Positions 8,609 through 18,075 of a DNA stretch of 64,000 bases are shown here, one piece after another. Each line of letters begins with the position of its first letter. Positions within the stretch are counted from its first letter, which is position 1. The position numbers and the translations under genes were made by a program. This DNA is from Carboxylicivirga fragile (lineage in GTDB: Bacteria; Bacteroidota; Bacteroidia; Bacteroidales; Marinilabiliaceae): positions 41,445 through 105,444 of the forward strand of contig JAFMVD010000017.1 of NCBI GenBank assembly GCA_025499625.1. The letters run 5' to 3'. Under the pieces are notes generated by a model. That model was given only the letters and a program-made list of their open reading frames with translations, searched no databases and was not told where the DNA came from.

Positions 8609-10357
8609 TTAAATTCCTAAATCCTTAACAATGCTATCAATAATTTTATCAGCCTCGTCATTGGCAGGATAATATTCTTCTTTACTATTCATTGGTACCT
8701 GAACTTCAAAATAGAATTTAATTTTAGGCTCTGTACCAGATGGTCGAACCGAAACTTTATATCCTTTTTCGGTGAAGAATTGAAGAACATTTGATTCTTC
8801 TGGTAAATCAATTGCTTCTTCCGTTTTGTTGAGTACATCCTTAGCCTTAAGCACTGAATAATCTTTAATGACTTTTATTTTGTCTCCAGCTAAAGTAACA
8901 GGCGGTGTACTTCTGAAATTTTGCATCAATTGCTTAATTTCATCTGCACCAGTTTTTCCTTCGCGAACAATATAGATCATTTTCTCTTTTGAGAAACCAT
9001 ACTCCATATAGATGTCTTGAAGAACATCGAATAACGTTTTACCTTGATCTTTGGCCCACGCTGCTATTTCTGCAGTGATAGTTATAGCAGCCACTGCATC
9101 CTTGTCGCGTACGTAATCGCCAGGAAGGAATCCGTATGATTCTTCGCCACCACAAATGTATTTCTTCTTTCCTTCTAACTCACGAATAACTTTAGCAATC
9201 CATTTAAAACCGGTGTAAACATCAAAATATTCAACATCGTTTTTAACGGCTATTTCTTTAATTAATTCGGTAGTTACAATGGTTTTAACAATGTATTCCT
9301 TCCCGGTTAATTTTCCAGTTTCTTTCCATTTCTTTATAATGTACCAAGTTAATAGTGTTGCCGTTTGATTACCATTAACAAGGATAAATTCACCTTTTTC
9401 ATTTTTAACAGCAATACCTAAGCGATCAGAATCTGGATCAGATGCCATTACAATATCAGCATCTGTTTCGCGTGCTTTATTTAGCGCCATCTCAAGTGCT
9501 GCTGGCTCTTCCGGATTTGGAGAAACAACAGTTGGAAATTCGCCACTAACTACGTCTTGTTCTGGTACGTTTATTACGTTCTCAAATCCGCATTGACGAA
9601 GAGCAGCAGGAATCATCTTTACACCAGTACCATGTATTGGTGAATAAACTATTTTAAGATCTTTGTTGCGTTTAATGAGATTAGCATCTAAAACCAACGA
9701 TTCTACTTGGTCAAGGAATTGCTTGTCCATATCCTCACCCAATTCTTCAATTAGGCTTTTGTTTCCGTCGAATTTAATATCCTGAACCGAAGTGATGTTG
9801 TTTACTTCGTCAATTACATTAGTGTCATGTGGTGCAGTTAATTGAGCCCCATCATTCCAATAAGCTTTGTAACCATTGTAGGCTTTGGGGTTATGTGAAG
9901 CTGTGATGATTACACCTGTTTGACAACCCAATTGTCGGATAGCATAAGATATTTCAGGAGTTGGGCGTAAATCCTCAAATAAGTAGGCTTTAATCCCATT
10001 TGCGCTGAAGATATCAGCCACCACTTCGGCAAATAAGCGGCTATTGTTTCTACAGTCGTAACCTATCACTGCACCTTTTTCTGAAACGTTAGCAAATTCT
10101 TTATTAATGTAATTTGCCAGCCCTTGTGTAGCTGCTCCTACCGTATAGCGGTTCATGCGGTTTGAACCTGGCCCCATGATTCCTCTTAAACCACCGGTTC
10201 CAAATTCCAGGTCTTTATAAAATGAATCAATAAGTGCTGTTTTGTCATCGTTGTTCATTAAATCACGGATGGCATCTTTCGTTGCCTCGTCGTATGCGCC
10301 ATCGAGCCACGATTGTGCCTTTTCGATAACCTCTGTTAATACGTCTTGATTTTGCAT
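8609..10357 (-). CDS. Phospho-sugar mutase (phosphoglucomutase/phosphomannomutase)
   Basis: Interconverts hexose-1- and hexose-6-phosphates through a phosphoserine. Length 582 residues matches the large bacterial PGM/PMM form. The active-site loop TASHNP (152-157, Ser154 phosphorylated), the Mg-binding DPDSDR (307-312), the sugar-recognition GGEESYGF and the C-terminal phosphate-binding VRPSGTEPK are all present. Making glucose-1-phosphate would feed the rfbA and UDP-glucose routes next door. It lies 27 bases after rfbD, in the same direction. Whether glucose or mannose phosphate is preferred cannot be told from sequence. Confidence 0.9.
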   Translation of the reverse strand: MQNQDVLTEVIEKAQSWLDGAYDEATKDAIRDLMNNDDKTALIDSFYKDLEFGTGGLRGIMGPGSNRMNRYTVGAATQGLANYINKEFANVSEKGAVIGYDCRNNSRLFAEVVADIFSANGIKAYLFEDLRPTPEISYAIRQLGCQTGVIITASHNPKAYNGYKAYWNDGAQLTAPHDTNVIDEVNNITSVQDIKFDGNKSLIEELGEDMDKQFLDQVESLVLDANLIKRNKDLKIVYSPIHGTGVKMIPAALRQCGFENVINVPEQDVVSGEFPTVVSPNPEEPAALEMALNKARETDADIVMASDPDSDRLGIAVKNEKGEFILVNGNQTATLLTWYIIKKWKETGKLTGKEYIVKTIVTTELIKEIAVKNDVEYFDVYTGFKWIAKVIRELEGKKKYICGGEESYGFLPGDYVRDKDAVAAITITAEIAAWAKDQGKTLFDVLQDIYMEYGFSKEKMIYIVREGKTGADEIKQLMQNFRSTPPVTLAGDKIKVIKDYSVLKAKDVLNKTEEAIDLPEESNVLQFFTEKGYKVSVRPSGTEPKIKFYFEVQVPMNSKEEYYPANDEADKIIDSIVKDLGI

Positions 10358-10384
10358 TTTAGAATACTTGTTGGTGTGTTGATA

Positions 10385-11257
10385 TTAGCTATTTAATTCT
10401 TTGATACATTTCTTTAAACTGTCTTTCCAGTATGGTATCTGTATCTTATATATGTCTTTAATCTTTCCTTTGTTTAAAACGCTATAATGCGGGCGAGGGG
10501 CAGCTGTTGGGTAATCTTTCGTTTCGATTGGAAGAACTTTACAGCTGATATTATTTAATTGGTGGATCGCCAATGTGAAATCGTACCACGAGCAAACGCC
10601 TTCGTTACTGTAATGATATATACCACTTGAAAAAGGTATGCTTTGATCAATGTCGCAATTGATAATATGTAGTATCACATTGGCAAGATCGTTTGAAAAA
10701 GTTGGGGTTCCAACTTGATCAAAAATTACACCCAATTGTTCACGCTCTGTCCCTAAACGTATCATTGTTTTTACGAAGTTATTACCATAAATTGAATATA
10801 GCCATGACGTACGGACAATAATTGAATTAGAATTACTGTTTAATAATTCTTGTTCCCCTTGTAGTTTAGTTTTGCCATATACTGAATTTGGGCAAGTGTC
10901 ATCTGATTCAATATAAGGACGATGTTGTTTTCCATCAAATACATAATCCGTAGAGACATGAATTACTTTTGAGTTAGTGCTTGCACTAACTTCCCCAATT
11001 ATTTTAAGAGCTATATGATTAATTTCATTGGCGAGTATAGTTTCTTCTTCTGCCTTATCCACTGCTGTATAAGCTGTGCAATTGATGATGTAATCATAAT
11101 TATCAGCCTCAATGGTGTTTTTTATTGCTTGTTGGTCAGTTACATTGAGGGATTCAATGCTAGTAAAGTGAAAATTGCAGTTGTTTATAACTGTGTGAGA
11201 AGATTTAATATCCTGCCCCAACTGACCTTCTGAGCCTATAACTAATACCTTTGTCAT
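10385..11257 (-). CDS. rfbD: dTDP-4-dehydrorhamnose reductase
   Basis: Last step of dTDP-L-rhamnose synthesis: NAD(P)H reduction of dTDP-4-keto-L-rhamnose. The 290-residue length is typical. The N-terminal nucleotide motif is GSEGQLGQD, followed by the catalytic STDYVFDG and YGKTKLQGE (YxxxK) of the extended short-chain dehydrogenase family. The start lies 3 bases after the stop of rfbC, so the two are one operon with the mutase. Confidence 0.92.
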   Translation of the reverse strand: MTKVLVIGSEGQLGQDIKSSHTVINNCNFHFTSIESLNVTDQQAIKNTIEADNYDYIINCTAYTAVDKAEEETILANEINHIALKIIGEVSASTNSKVIHVSTDYVFDGKQHRPYIESDDTCPNSVYGKTKLQGEQELLNSNSNSIIVRTSWLYSIYGNNFVKTMIRLGTEREQLGVIFDQVGTPTFSNDLANVILHIINCDIDQSIPFSSGIYHYSNEGVCSWYDFTLAIHQLNNISCKVLPIETKDYPTAAPRPHYSVLNKGKIKDIYKIQIPYWKDSLKKCIKELNS

Positions 11258-11260
11258 TTA

Positions 11261-11812
11261 TTAAAGGAAATTATATTCAGCCTCTTTGAACGAAGGAAGA
11301 GCACTGTCTTTGTGAGAAATGATTATTTTTTCATTTGGAATTTGCCAATCAATTGCAAGTTCAGCATCATTGAAGGCAATTCCTCTTTCCGACTCTCGAT
11401 TGTAATAATTGTTACATTTATACATGAAGGTTGCTGTTTCAGTTAATACTGAAAAACCATGAGCAAAACCTTCAGGAATATAGAACTGCTTTTTATTTTC
11501 TGCAGACAGTTCGATTGATACATGTTGACCAAAAGTTGGTGATTTTTTACGCAAATCAACCGCTACGTCTAAAACTGTTCCTTCAAGTACTTGAACTAAT
11601 TTTGATTGAGAATAAGGGGCAAGCTGGTAGTGCAGACCTCTCACCGTTCCATAGCATGATTTTGAAATATTATCTTGAACGAAAGAATCTTTGATCTTAT
11701 GCTCATTGAATCGACTGTGGTTGTAACTTTCATAGAAGTAACCTCTGTCATCCTTAAAAAGTTGCGGTTCAATGATTAGCAAATCTTGTATTTTGGTCTC
11801 AATTACTTTCAT
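11261..11812 (-). CDS. rfbC: dTDP-4-dehydrorhamnose 3,5-epimerase
   Basis: Cupin-fold enzyme that epimerises dTDP-4-keto-6-deoxyglucose at C3 and C5. It has 183 residues, the usual size. Family blocks seen are PQLFKDDRGYFYESY, GTVRGLHYQ (with the catalytic His), VLDVAVDLR and IPEGFAHGFSVL. It is the first gene of the rfbC-rfbD-mutase unit and has its own likely promoter about 85 bases upstream, separate from rfbA. Confidence 0.93.
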   Translation of the reverse strand: MKVIETKIQDLLIIEPQLFKDDRGYFYESYNHSRFNEHKIKDSFVQDNISKSCYGTVRGLHYQLAPYSQSKLVQVLEGTVLDVAVDLRKKSPTFGQHVSIELSAENKKQFYIPEGFAHGFSVLTETATFMYKCNNYYNRESERGIAFNDAELAIDWQIPNEKIIISHKDSALPSFKEAEYNFL

Positions 11813-11897
11813 GTATATTGGTTGATGTTATTATTGGGTAAAGTCAACTATAGTTGTGATTTATAGTATTTCAAAAATCAGGTTTATTAATCTAGCG

Positions 11898-11905
11898 CAA
11901 ATATA
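11898..11905 (-). promoter_or_regulatory. Probable -7 promoter element for rfbC-rfbD-mutase
   Basis: The minus strand reads TATATTTG, a perfect TAnnTTTG match followed by C, 86 bases upstream of the rfbC start codon. No good -33 TTTG at the ideal spacing was found. Confidence 0.5.
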
Positions 11906-12070
11906 AGTATTACGCTTGAATATTATAAGAAACAAAAGCTTATTCCAATTACATGAAACGACCCATGAGAAAAAGTTCTCATACACGAGGATGGTTATCT
12001 TTTGGGAGTTCCATCTGACCTTAAAAAACAAAAATATAAACAGATGAAATAAGCTTTTTTTTCTTTTAGC

Positions 12071-12949
12071 TTATTGATGGTCAGCTATCTTTACTAAATA
12101 CTGACCATATTCATTTTTGCTTAAAGGTTCGGCTAATTTAAGTAGTTGCTCTCTGGATATGTATCCTTTGTTGTAAGCAATTTCTTCGAGACAAGCTACT
12201 TTTAAACCTTGTCTATTTTCAATGGTTGAGATAAAATTGCTGGCTTGAAGTAAACTGTCATGGGTTCCTGTGTCAAGCCAGGCAGTGCCACGACCTAGTC
12301 TGGTTAATGTTAATTTATCTTCCTCCAGGTACAAACGATTTAGATCTGTTATTTCCAGCTCACCACGTTTAGATGGTTTTAACGATTTAGCCTTGCTAAT
12401 CACATCGTTTGGGTAGAAATACAATCCGGTAACTGCATAGTTTGATTTAGGTTCAGTTGGTTTTTCTTCCAATGAAATAACGTGTCCATTTTTATCAAAT
12501 TCAGCTACCCCATATCGTTCCGGGTCATTTACGTAATATCCGAATACAACAGCGTTATCCTCTATTTTAGTTGCGGTTTCAAGTGTTTTACTAAATTCAA
12601 AACCATAATAAATATTGTCACCTAGTACTAGAGCTACATTGTCATCACCTATAAACTCTTCTCCAATAATGAAGGCTTGTGCCAATCCATCAGGTGATGG
12701 TTGTTCAGCATAGGTAATTTGTAAACCTAAATCACTTCCGTCTCCAAATAAATGTTTATAGAGGGGTAAATCATGTGGTGTGCTTATTATTAATATATCT
12801 CTGATACCAGCTAACATTAATACTGATAGAGGATAATATATCATTGGCTTGTCATAAACAGGAATGATCTGTTTCGAAATACTTTTAGTAACTGGGTATA
12901 AACGGGTGCCTGAGCCTCCTGCTAATATAATGCCTTTTCTTTTTGTCAT
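12071..12949 (-). CDS. rfbA: Glucose-1-phosphate thymidylyltransferase
   Basis: Makes dTDP-glucose from dTTP and glucose-1-phosphate, the entry step to dTDP-rhamnose. The 292-residue length is standard. The N-terminal nucleotidyltransferase signature [16 protein letters not shown] is followed by [18 protein letters not shown] and, later, GDNIYYG and [10 protein letters not shown] 258-base gap separates it from rfbC. It follows the decarboxylase gene by 32 bases. Confidence 0.95.
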   Translation of the reverse strand: MTKRKGIILAGGSGTRLYPVTKSISKQIIPVYDKPMIYYPLSVLMLAGIRDILIISTPHDLPLYKHLFGDGSDLGLQITYAEQPSPDGLAQAFIIGEEFIGDDNVALVLGDNIYYGFEFSKTLETATKIEDNAVVFGYYVNDPERYGVAEFDKNGHVISLEEKPTEPKSNYAVTGLYFYPNDVISKAKSLKPSKRGELEITDLNRLYLEEDKLTLTRLGRGTAWLDTGTHDSLLQASNFISTIENRQGLKVACLEEIAYNKGYISREQLLKLAEPLSKNEYGQYLVKIADHQ

Positions 12950-12981
12950 GATTTGTTTTTTTTAGGTATTTAGTTTTGGTA

Positions 12982-13941
12982 TTATTTTCTTGTCCAACCT
13001 TGTTTTAGCAAATTGTCGAAATAGTTGATTGTATTTTGTAGACCTTGTTCTAACTGAATTTTAGGCTCCCAGTTGTTGAGTTCTTTTTTCGCTAAAGAAA
13101 TATCAGGTTGCCTCTGTGTTGGGTCATCTGCTGGAAGAGGCATGTATGTGATTTTTGATTTAGAATTAGTTAGTCGGATTACGGCTTCGGCTAATTCAAG
13201 CATCGAAAATTCATTTGGGTTGCCGATATTAACAGGACCATAAAAATCGTCTCTTGAACCCATCATACGTATCATTCCTTCTACCAGATCATCTACATAC
13301 TGAAAAGACCTAGTTTGTTTACCATCTCCAAAAATGGTTATGTCTTCGTTTAATAATGCCTGCATTATAAAATTTGATACTACTCTACCATCTTCCGGGT
13401 TCATCCTTGGTCCATACGTATTGAAGATGCGAATGATTTTAATGGCAACATCATTTTGTTCGTGATAGTTAATGAATAAACTCTCAGCACAACGTTTTCC
13501 TTCATCATAACATGAGCGAATACCAATTGGGTTTACATTTCCCCAGTATGATTCTGGTTGGGGGTGAATTAGGGGATCGCCATACACCTCACTTGTTGAG
13601 GCTTGCAGGATTTTCGCTTTAGTACGCTTTGCAAGACCAAGCATGTTAATGGCTCCCATTACCGATGTTTTTATCGTTTTAATGGAGTTGTATTGGTAAT
13701 GAACGGGTGAAGCCGGACAAGCCAGATTGTATATTTCATCAACCTCAATAAAATATGGGTGTGTTACATCGTGACGAATTAATTCGAAGTATGGATTATC
13801 CAGAAGGTGTACAATGTTGCTTTTGGAACCGGTGAAATAATTATCTAAGCAAATAACCTCGTTACCTTCCTTAATTAAACGTTCACATAAGTGTGAACCA
13901 ATAAAGCCGGCACCTCCAGTAATCAATATTCTTTTATTCAT
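12982..13941 (-). CDS. UDP-glucuronate decarboxylase (UDP-xylose synthase) family epimerase
   Basis: NAD-dependent extended SDR that converts UDP-glucuronate to UDP-xylose. The 319 residues match the bacterial UXS size. Visible are the Rossmann motif GGAGFIGSH (9-17), [42 protein letters not shown], and the catalytic SCYDEGKR (YxxxK), all diagnostic for UXS. Its substrate is the product of the Ugd enzyme encoded next to it, so the pair makes UDP-GlcA and then UDP-xylose. The YNLACPASP and HYQ blocks separate it from dTDP-glucose 4,6-dehydratase (RfbB). Confidence 0.88.
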   Translation of the reverse strand: MNKRILITGGAGFIGSHLCERLIKEGNEVICLDNYFTGSKSNIVHLLDNPYFELIRHDVTHPYFIEVDEIYNLACPASPVHYQYNSIKTIKTSVMGAINMLGLAKRTKAKILQASTSEVYGDPLIHPQPESYWGNVNPIGIRSCYDEGKRCAESLFINYHEQNDVAIKIIRIFNTYGPRMNPEDGRVVSNFIMQALLNEDITIFGDGKQTRSFQYVDDLVEGMIRMMGSRDDFYGPVNIGNPNEFSMLELAEAVIRLTNSKSKITYMPLPADDPTQRQPDISLAKKELNNWEPKIQLEQGLQNTINYFDNLLKQGWTRK

Positions 13942-14110
13942 TTTTTTTCTTTTAATAAGCTACGATAAAGCTTTATTGCGAATTTGTGTCGACCACAAAA
14001 TGGCAATATACATTATTTTTAAATCCCAAAAATACAAAACTAATCTACTTCACTTAGTCTTTTTGATAAACTACTTCCATATAATGATGAAAACGGTGAA
14101 GTACTTTTAA

Positions 14111-14151
14111 ATAAGAAAGCCTGAATGCTATAAGTATTCAGGCTTTCTTAT
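14111..14151 (-). terminator. Intrinsic terminator of ugd
   Basis: Perfect 16-bp inverted repeat at 14111-14126 and 14136-14151 with a nine-base loop, lying 14 bases beyond the ugd stop. On the minus strand the stem ends in a T-rich tail (TTATTTAAAAG), weaker than a pure U run. It separates ugd from the decarboxylase gene, so the latter needs its own promoter. Confidence 0.7.
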
Positions 14152-14164
14152 TTGTAATTGTAGC

Positions 14165-15490
14165 TTATAATAATTCTGTTTGACGACCAATACTATAATA
14201 CGTAAAGTCGTTTTCCTTCATTTCGTTAGCATCATAAATGTTACGCCCATCAAAAATGACATTATTATTCATTAATTTTTTCATCACCTTAAAGTTTGGT
14301 AGGCGGAATTCCGGCCACTCCGTAATCAGGATTAAGGCATCGGCATCAATTAATGCGTCGTATTGATCTTTTCCATACTCGATTCTGTCGCCAAGTGATT
14401 TCTTTGCTTCCTCAGTAGCAACAGGATCATAGGCCTTTACCTTAGCACCAGCTTCCAACAAGGCTTCAATTATTACCAGAGATGGCGCTTCGCGCATGTC
14501 ATCAGTTTGTGGCTTAAAAGACAAACCCCAAACACCAAAGGTTAATCCTTTTATGTCAGGGAAATGTTTTTTCACCTTCTTTACCAACACTTTTTTCTGA
14601 TCCTCATTTACCTCTTCTACCGATTCAAGTATACGTAGATTATAATTATTCTGCTGAGCTGTTTTGATTATAGCTTTTACATCTTTCGGAAAACATGAAC
14701 CACCATAACCAGCACCAGGGTATATGAACTTATTTCCAATACGCGAGTCTGATCCTATGCCTCGTCTTACGTTAGCTGCATCAGCTCCAACAATTTCGCA
14801 TAAGTTTGCGATATCATTCATGAAACTAATTTTGGTTGCTAACATGGCGTTGGCCGCGTATTTTGTCATTTCAGCCGATGGTACGTCCATAAATAAAATT
14901 GGATGCCCGTTTAATACAAATGGCTTATATAGACGACGCATAATCTTTTCTGCTTTTTCAGACTCCACGCCAACCACTATTCTGTCCGGCTTTAAGAAAT
15001 CTTCAATGGCATTTCCTTCCTTTAGAAATTCAGGATTTGATGCCACATCAAAATCGATGCTAGCACCTCTTTTTTCAATTTCGTCTTGTACGGCAGCTTT
15101 TACTTTTTGAGCTGTTCCAATAGGTACGGTGCTCTTAGTTATAATCACCATGTGGTGGTTCATGTGTCGACCAATTTGACGCGCAACTTCAAGGACGTGA
15201 CTCAGATCAGCACTGCCATCTTCTCCAGGAGGTGTGCCCACAGCGATGAAAATTGCTTCGGTTTGATCAAGGCTATCTTTTAGGTCAGTTGTAAAGTGTA
15301 ATCGTTCTTTTTCAACGTTTGAAACAACCATTCGGTCTAAGCCAGGCTCATAAATAGGTATAATACCTTGTTTTAGTTTAGCTATTTTATCTTCATCAAT
15401 ATCAACACAAGTGACATTGACGCCAGTGTCTGCAAAACATGTACCTGTTACCAATCCAACATAACCTGTTCCGACAATAGAAATCTTCAT
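14165..15490 (-). CDS. ugd: UDP-glucose 6-dehydrogenase
   Basis: Oxidises UDP-glucose twice with NAD+ to UDP-glucuronate, for surface polysaccharides. I chose the ATG at 15490, because MKISIVGTGYVGLVTG is the family start. An in-frame extension to 15529 adds 13 poorly conserved residues. The protein has 441 residues. Motifs include the Rossmann glycine loop GTGYVG, STVPIGTA, NPEFLKEG, GAGYGGSCFPKD (the catalytic Cys) and FDGRN near the end. It is followed by a terminator, with the decarboxylase that uses its product beyond that. Confidence 0.94.
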   Translation of the reverse strand: MKISIVGTGYVGLVTGTCFADTGVNVTCVDIDEDKIAKLKQGIIPIYEPGLDRMVVSNVEKERLHFTTDLKDSLDQTEAIFIAVGTPPGEDGSADLSHVLEVARQIGRHMNHHMVIITKSTVPIGTAQKVKAAVQDEIEKRGASIDFDVASNPEFLKEGNAIEDFLKPDRIVVGVESEKAEKIMRRLYKPFVLNGHPILFMDVPSAEMTKYAANAMLATKISFMNDIANLCEIVGADAANVRRGIGSDSRIGNKFIYPGAGYGGSCFPKDVKAIIKTAQQNNYNLRILESVEEVNEDQKKVLVKKVKKHFPDIKGLTFGVWGLSFKPQTDDMREAPSLVIIEALLEAGAKVKAYDPVATEEAKKSLGDRIEYGKDQYDALIDADALILITEWPEFRLPNFKVMKKLMNNNVIFDGRNIYDANEMKENDFTYYSIGRQTELL

Positions 15491-15549
15491 ATAATATATA
15501 TTAGCTGTTCGTTTTAGTTCATTAATCAAGTTACTTAATCTTAATCATT

Positions 15550-15557
15550 CAAAAGTA
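15550..15557 (-). promoter_or_regulatory. Possible -7 element of ugd
   Basis: The minus strand reads TACTTTTG (TAnnTTTG) 60 bases before the ugd ATG at 15490. No convincing -33 partner was seen. Confidence 0.35.
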
Positions 15558-15734
15558 AAAATTAATCGCAAATTTTAAATTATTAATTAGATCTAATTAT
15601 TCCTGATTAAGATCAATTAATAATTGTTTTAAATATAATAGGTCTGGATTGAGATTTTTGATAGTTAAATAAAGTTAAAAGAGGCAAAGGGTGCCGAATT
15701 GTGGGTTTCCTGTGTTGATTAATTACTAAGATAG

Positions 15735-15766
15735 TTTTTTAAGATGGTAAAAAATGTCTACTTTTG
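15735..15766 (+). promoter_or_regulatory. Probable promoter of rpsA
   Basis: Perfect -7 element TACTTTTG at 15759-15766, with a T-rich -33 region (TTTTTT at 15735-15740) 18 bases upstream. It ends 56 bases before the rpsA ATG. Confidence 0.5.
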
Positions 15767-15822
15767 CAGCGATTTTTTACATATATAATGTCTAACTACT
15801 AGTTAAGTAACAATTTATTAAG

Positions 15823-17700
15823 ATGACAGAAGAAAAAGAAAATGTTCAGGAGCAGAATGAAGCTACTCCCGAAGTAAAGGAAACTCCGGTTGCCAACGAG
15901 CCTGTAGCTGCAGCTCCTGCAGAAGATTTCGATTGGGATGCATACGAAGCTGGCGATGTTGTTGGTGGTGGTATGGCTAAAGATGATTTAGCTAAAATGT
16001 ATGACGAAACTCTTTCTACTATTTCTGAAAAAGAAGTAATCGAAGGTCAGGTTATCACTTTAACTAAACGCGAAGTTGTTATCAACATCGGTTTCAAATC
16101 TGATGGTATTGTAAGTCGTAACGAATTTCGTTACAATCCTGAATTAGCTGTTGGCGATACTGTTGAAGTATACGTTGAAAGCCAGGAAGACAAAAAAGGA
16201 CAGTTGGTTCTTTCTCATAAGAAAGCCAGAGCTCTTCGCTCATGGGATAGAGTTAATGAAGCGTTGGATAACGATGAAGTTATCAAAGGTTACATCAAAT
16301 GTCGTACTAAAGGTGGTATGATCGTTGACGTATTTGGAATCGAGGCTTTCTTGCCAGGATCTCAAATTGATGTGAAGCCTATTCGCGATTACGATATGTA
16401 TGTAGGTAAAACTATGGAATTCAAAGTGGTTAAAATTAACCCAGAATTCAAAAACGTAGTTGTATCTCATAAAGCTCTTATTGAAGCTGAACTTGAGCAG
16501 CAGAAGAAAGATATTATTTCTAAGCTTGAAAAAGGTCAGGTTCTTGAGGGAACAGTTAAAAATATTACATCATACGGTGTCTTCATTGACCTTGGTGGTG
16601 TTGATGGATTGATTCACATTACTGACCTTTCTTGGGGACGCGTTTCGCATCCAGAAGAAATCGTTCAGTTGGATCAGAAATTAAATGTAGTAATTCTTGA
16701 CTTTGATGATGAGAAGAAGAGAATTGCACTTGGATTAAAACAATTAACAGCTCATCCTTGGGATTCGTTAGATACTGAGATGAAAGTTGGTGATGTTGTT
16801 AAAGGAAAAGTGGTTGTTATGGCTGACTACGGCGCGTTTGTTGAAATCGCTGCTGGTGTTGAAGGTCTTATCCACGTTTCTGAAATGTCATGGTCACAAC
16901 ACTTACGTAGCGCTCAAGATTTCTTGAAAGTAGGCGACGAGGTAGAGGCTATGGTATTAACATTGGATCGCGACGAGCGTAAGATGTCTCTTGGTATTAA
17001 GCAATTAAAAGCTGATCCATGGGAGAAAATCGAAGAGAAATATGCTGTTGGAAGCAAGCACAGTGCAACCGTGCGTAACTTCACTAACTTCGGTGTATTT
17101 GTTGAGATTGAAGAAGGTATTGACGGATTAATCCACATCTCTGATCTTTCTTGGACTAAGAAAATCAAGCACCCAGCTGAATTTACTGCTATTGCAGAGC
17201 AAGTTGAAGTGGTTGTACTTGAAATCGACAAAGAAAACCGTCGTTTAAGCTTAGGTCACAAGCAATTGGAAGAGAATCCATGGGATGTATTCGAAACTAT
17301 CTTTACAGTTGATTCAGTTCACGAAGGTACTATCGTTGACATCTTCGACAAAGGTGCTGTAATTGCATTGCAGTATGGTGTTGAAGGATTTGCTACTCCT
17401 CGTCATTTAGTGAAAGAAGATGGATCAGCTTCTAAAGTTGACGAAAAGCTTGATTTCAAAGTGATTGAGTTCAATAAAGCAGCTAAGCGTATCATTCTTT
17501 CTCACTCTCGTGTATTCGAAGATGGTAAGAAGGGTGAAGAGGTAGCAGCTAAGAAAGCTCAAGCCAAAACAACGAAAAAAGGCGTGAAGAAGTTGAATGA
17601 TAACTTAGAAAAAACTACTTTAGGAGATATTTCTGATTTAGCTGCACTGAAAGATCAGTTAGAAGCTAGCGAGAAATCACCAAAAGAAGATAAAAAATAA
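15823..17700 (+). CDS. rpsA: 30S ribosomal protein S1
   Basis: mRNA-binding protein of the small subunit that helps load mRNAs lacking strong Shine-Dalgarno sites. It has 625 residues. A Glu/Ala/Pro-rich acidic N-terminal segment of about 50 residues is followed by six S1 (OB-fold) repeats starting near 73, 158, 240, 325, 412 and 498. Repeats 3-5 show the classical pattern GVFIDLGGVDGLIHITDLSW, GAFVEIAAGVEGLIHVSEMSW and GVFVEIEEGIDGLIHISDLSW. A Lys-rich, disordered-looking tail follows from about 575. This repeat order matches canonical S1 rather than a partial S1-like protein. Confidence 0.95.
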   Translation: MTEEKENVQEQNEATPEVKETPVANEPVAAAPAEDFDWDAYEAGDVVGGGMAKDDLAKMYDETLSTISEKEVIEGQVITLTKREVVINIGFKSDGIVSRNEFRYNPELAVGDTVEVYVESQEDKKGQLVLSHKKARALRSWDRVNEALDNDEVIKGYIKCRTKGGMIVDVFGIEAFLPGSQIDVKPIRDYDMYVGKTMEFKVVKINPEFKNVVVSHKALIEAELEQQKKDIISKLEKGQVLEGTVKNITSYGVFIDLGGVDGLIHITDLSWGRVSHPEEIVQLDQKLNVVILDFDDEKKRIALGLKQLTAHPWDSLDTEMKVGDVVKGKVVVMADYGAFVEIAAGVEGLIHVSEMSWSQHLRSAQDFLKVGDEVEAMVLTLDRDERKMSLGIKQLKADPWEKIEEKYAVGSKHSATVRNFTNFGVFVEIEEGIDGLIHISDLSWTKKIKHPAEFTAIAEQVEVVVLEIDKENRRLSLGHKQLEENPWDVFETIFTVDSVHEGTIVDIFDKGAVIALQYGVEGFATPRHLVKEDGSASKVDEKLDFKVIEFNKAAKRIILSHSRVFEDGKKGEEVAAKKAQAKTTKKGVKKLNDNLEKTTLGDISDLAALKDQLEASEKSPKEDKK

Positions 17701-17715
17701 GTTAAAATAATAGGA

Positions 17716-18069
17716 ATGGACTTCAAGATTGATAAGTTAGATGAATTTACTGTAGTTCAGGTGCTGAAAGAAAAGTTGGATACACATGTGGCTCCAACTT
17801 TAAAATCAGAACTGGTACTCTTATCTGGTAATGGTGAAAAGAATATTTTACTTGATCTGGGTAAATGTAATTATTGTGATTCATCGGGTTTAAGTGCAAT
17901 TCTTGTTGCCAACCGATTGTGTAAAAATGCCGATGGTGCATTTGTGTTAGCAGGCCTTCAGCCAGCCGTAGAACGTTTGATCTCGGTTTCGCAGCTCGAT
18001 TCTGTTTTAAACATTGCACCTGCACTTGATGATGGTATTGAAATGATTCGTAAAGCAATTGAATCGTAG
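17716..18069 (+). CDS. STAS-domain protein, anti-anti-sigma factor type
   Basis: 117 residues forming a single STAS domain. The phosphorylation motif DSSG (55-58, in CNYCDSSGLSAI) is present, so the protein can probably be switched by a serine kinase, as in SpoIIAA. It starts 15 bases after rpsA and its stop lies 6 bases before the ribonuclease Z start, so all three are likely co-transcribed. No kinase (SpoIIAB-like) gene is visible nearby. What it controls is unknown. Confidence 0.85.
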   Translation: MDFKIDKLDEFTVVQVLKEKLDTHVAPTLKSELVLLSGNGEKNILLDLGKCNYCDSSGLSAILVANRLCKNADGAFVLAGLQPAVERLISVSQLDSVLNIAPALDDGIEMIRKAIES

Positions 18070-18075
18070 ATATTG

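Noticed and set aside
12982..13941. rfbB (dTDP-glucose 4,6-dehydratase) as the identity of the epimerase gene
   Set aside because: The blocks [21 protein letters not shown] and SCYDEGKR are typical of UDP-glucuronate decarboxylase.
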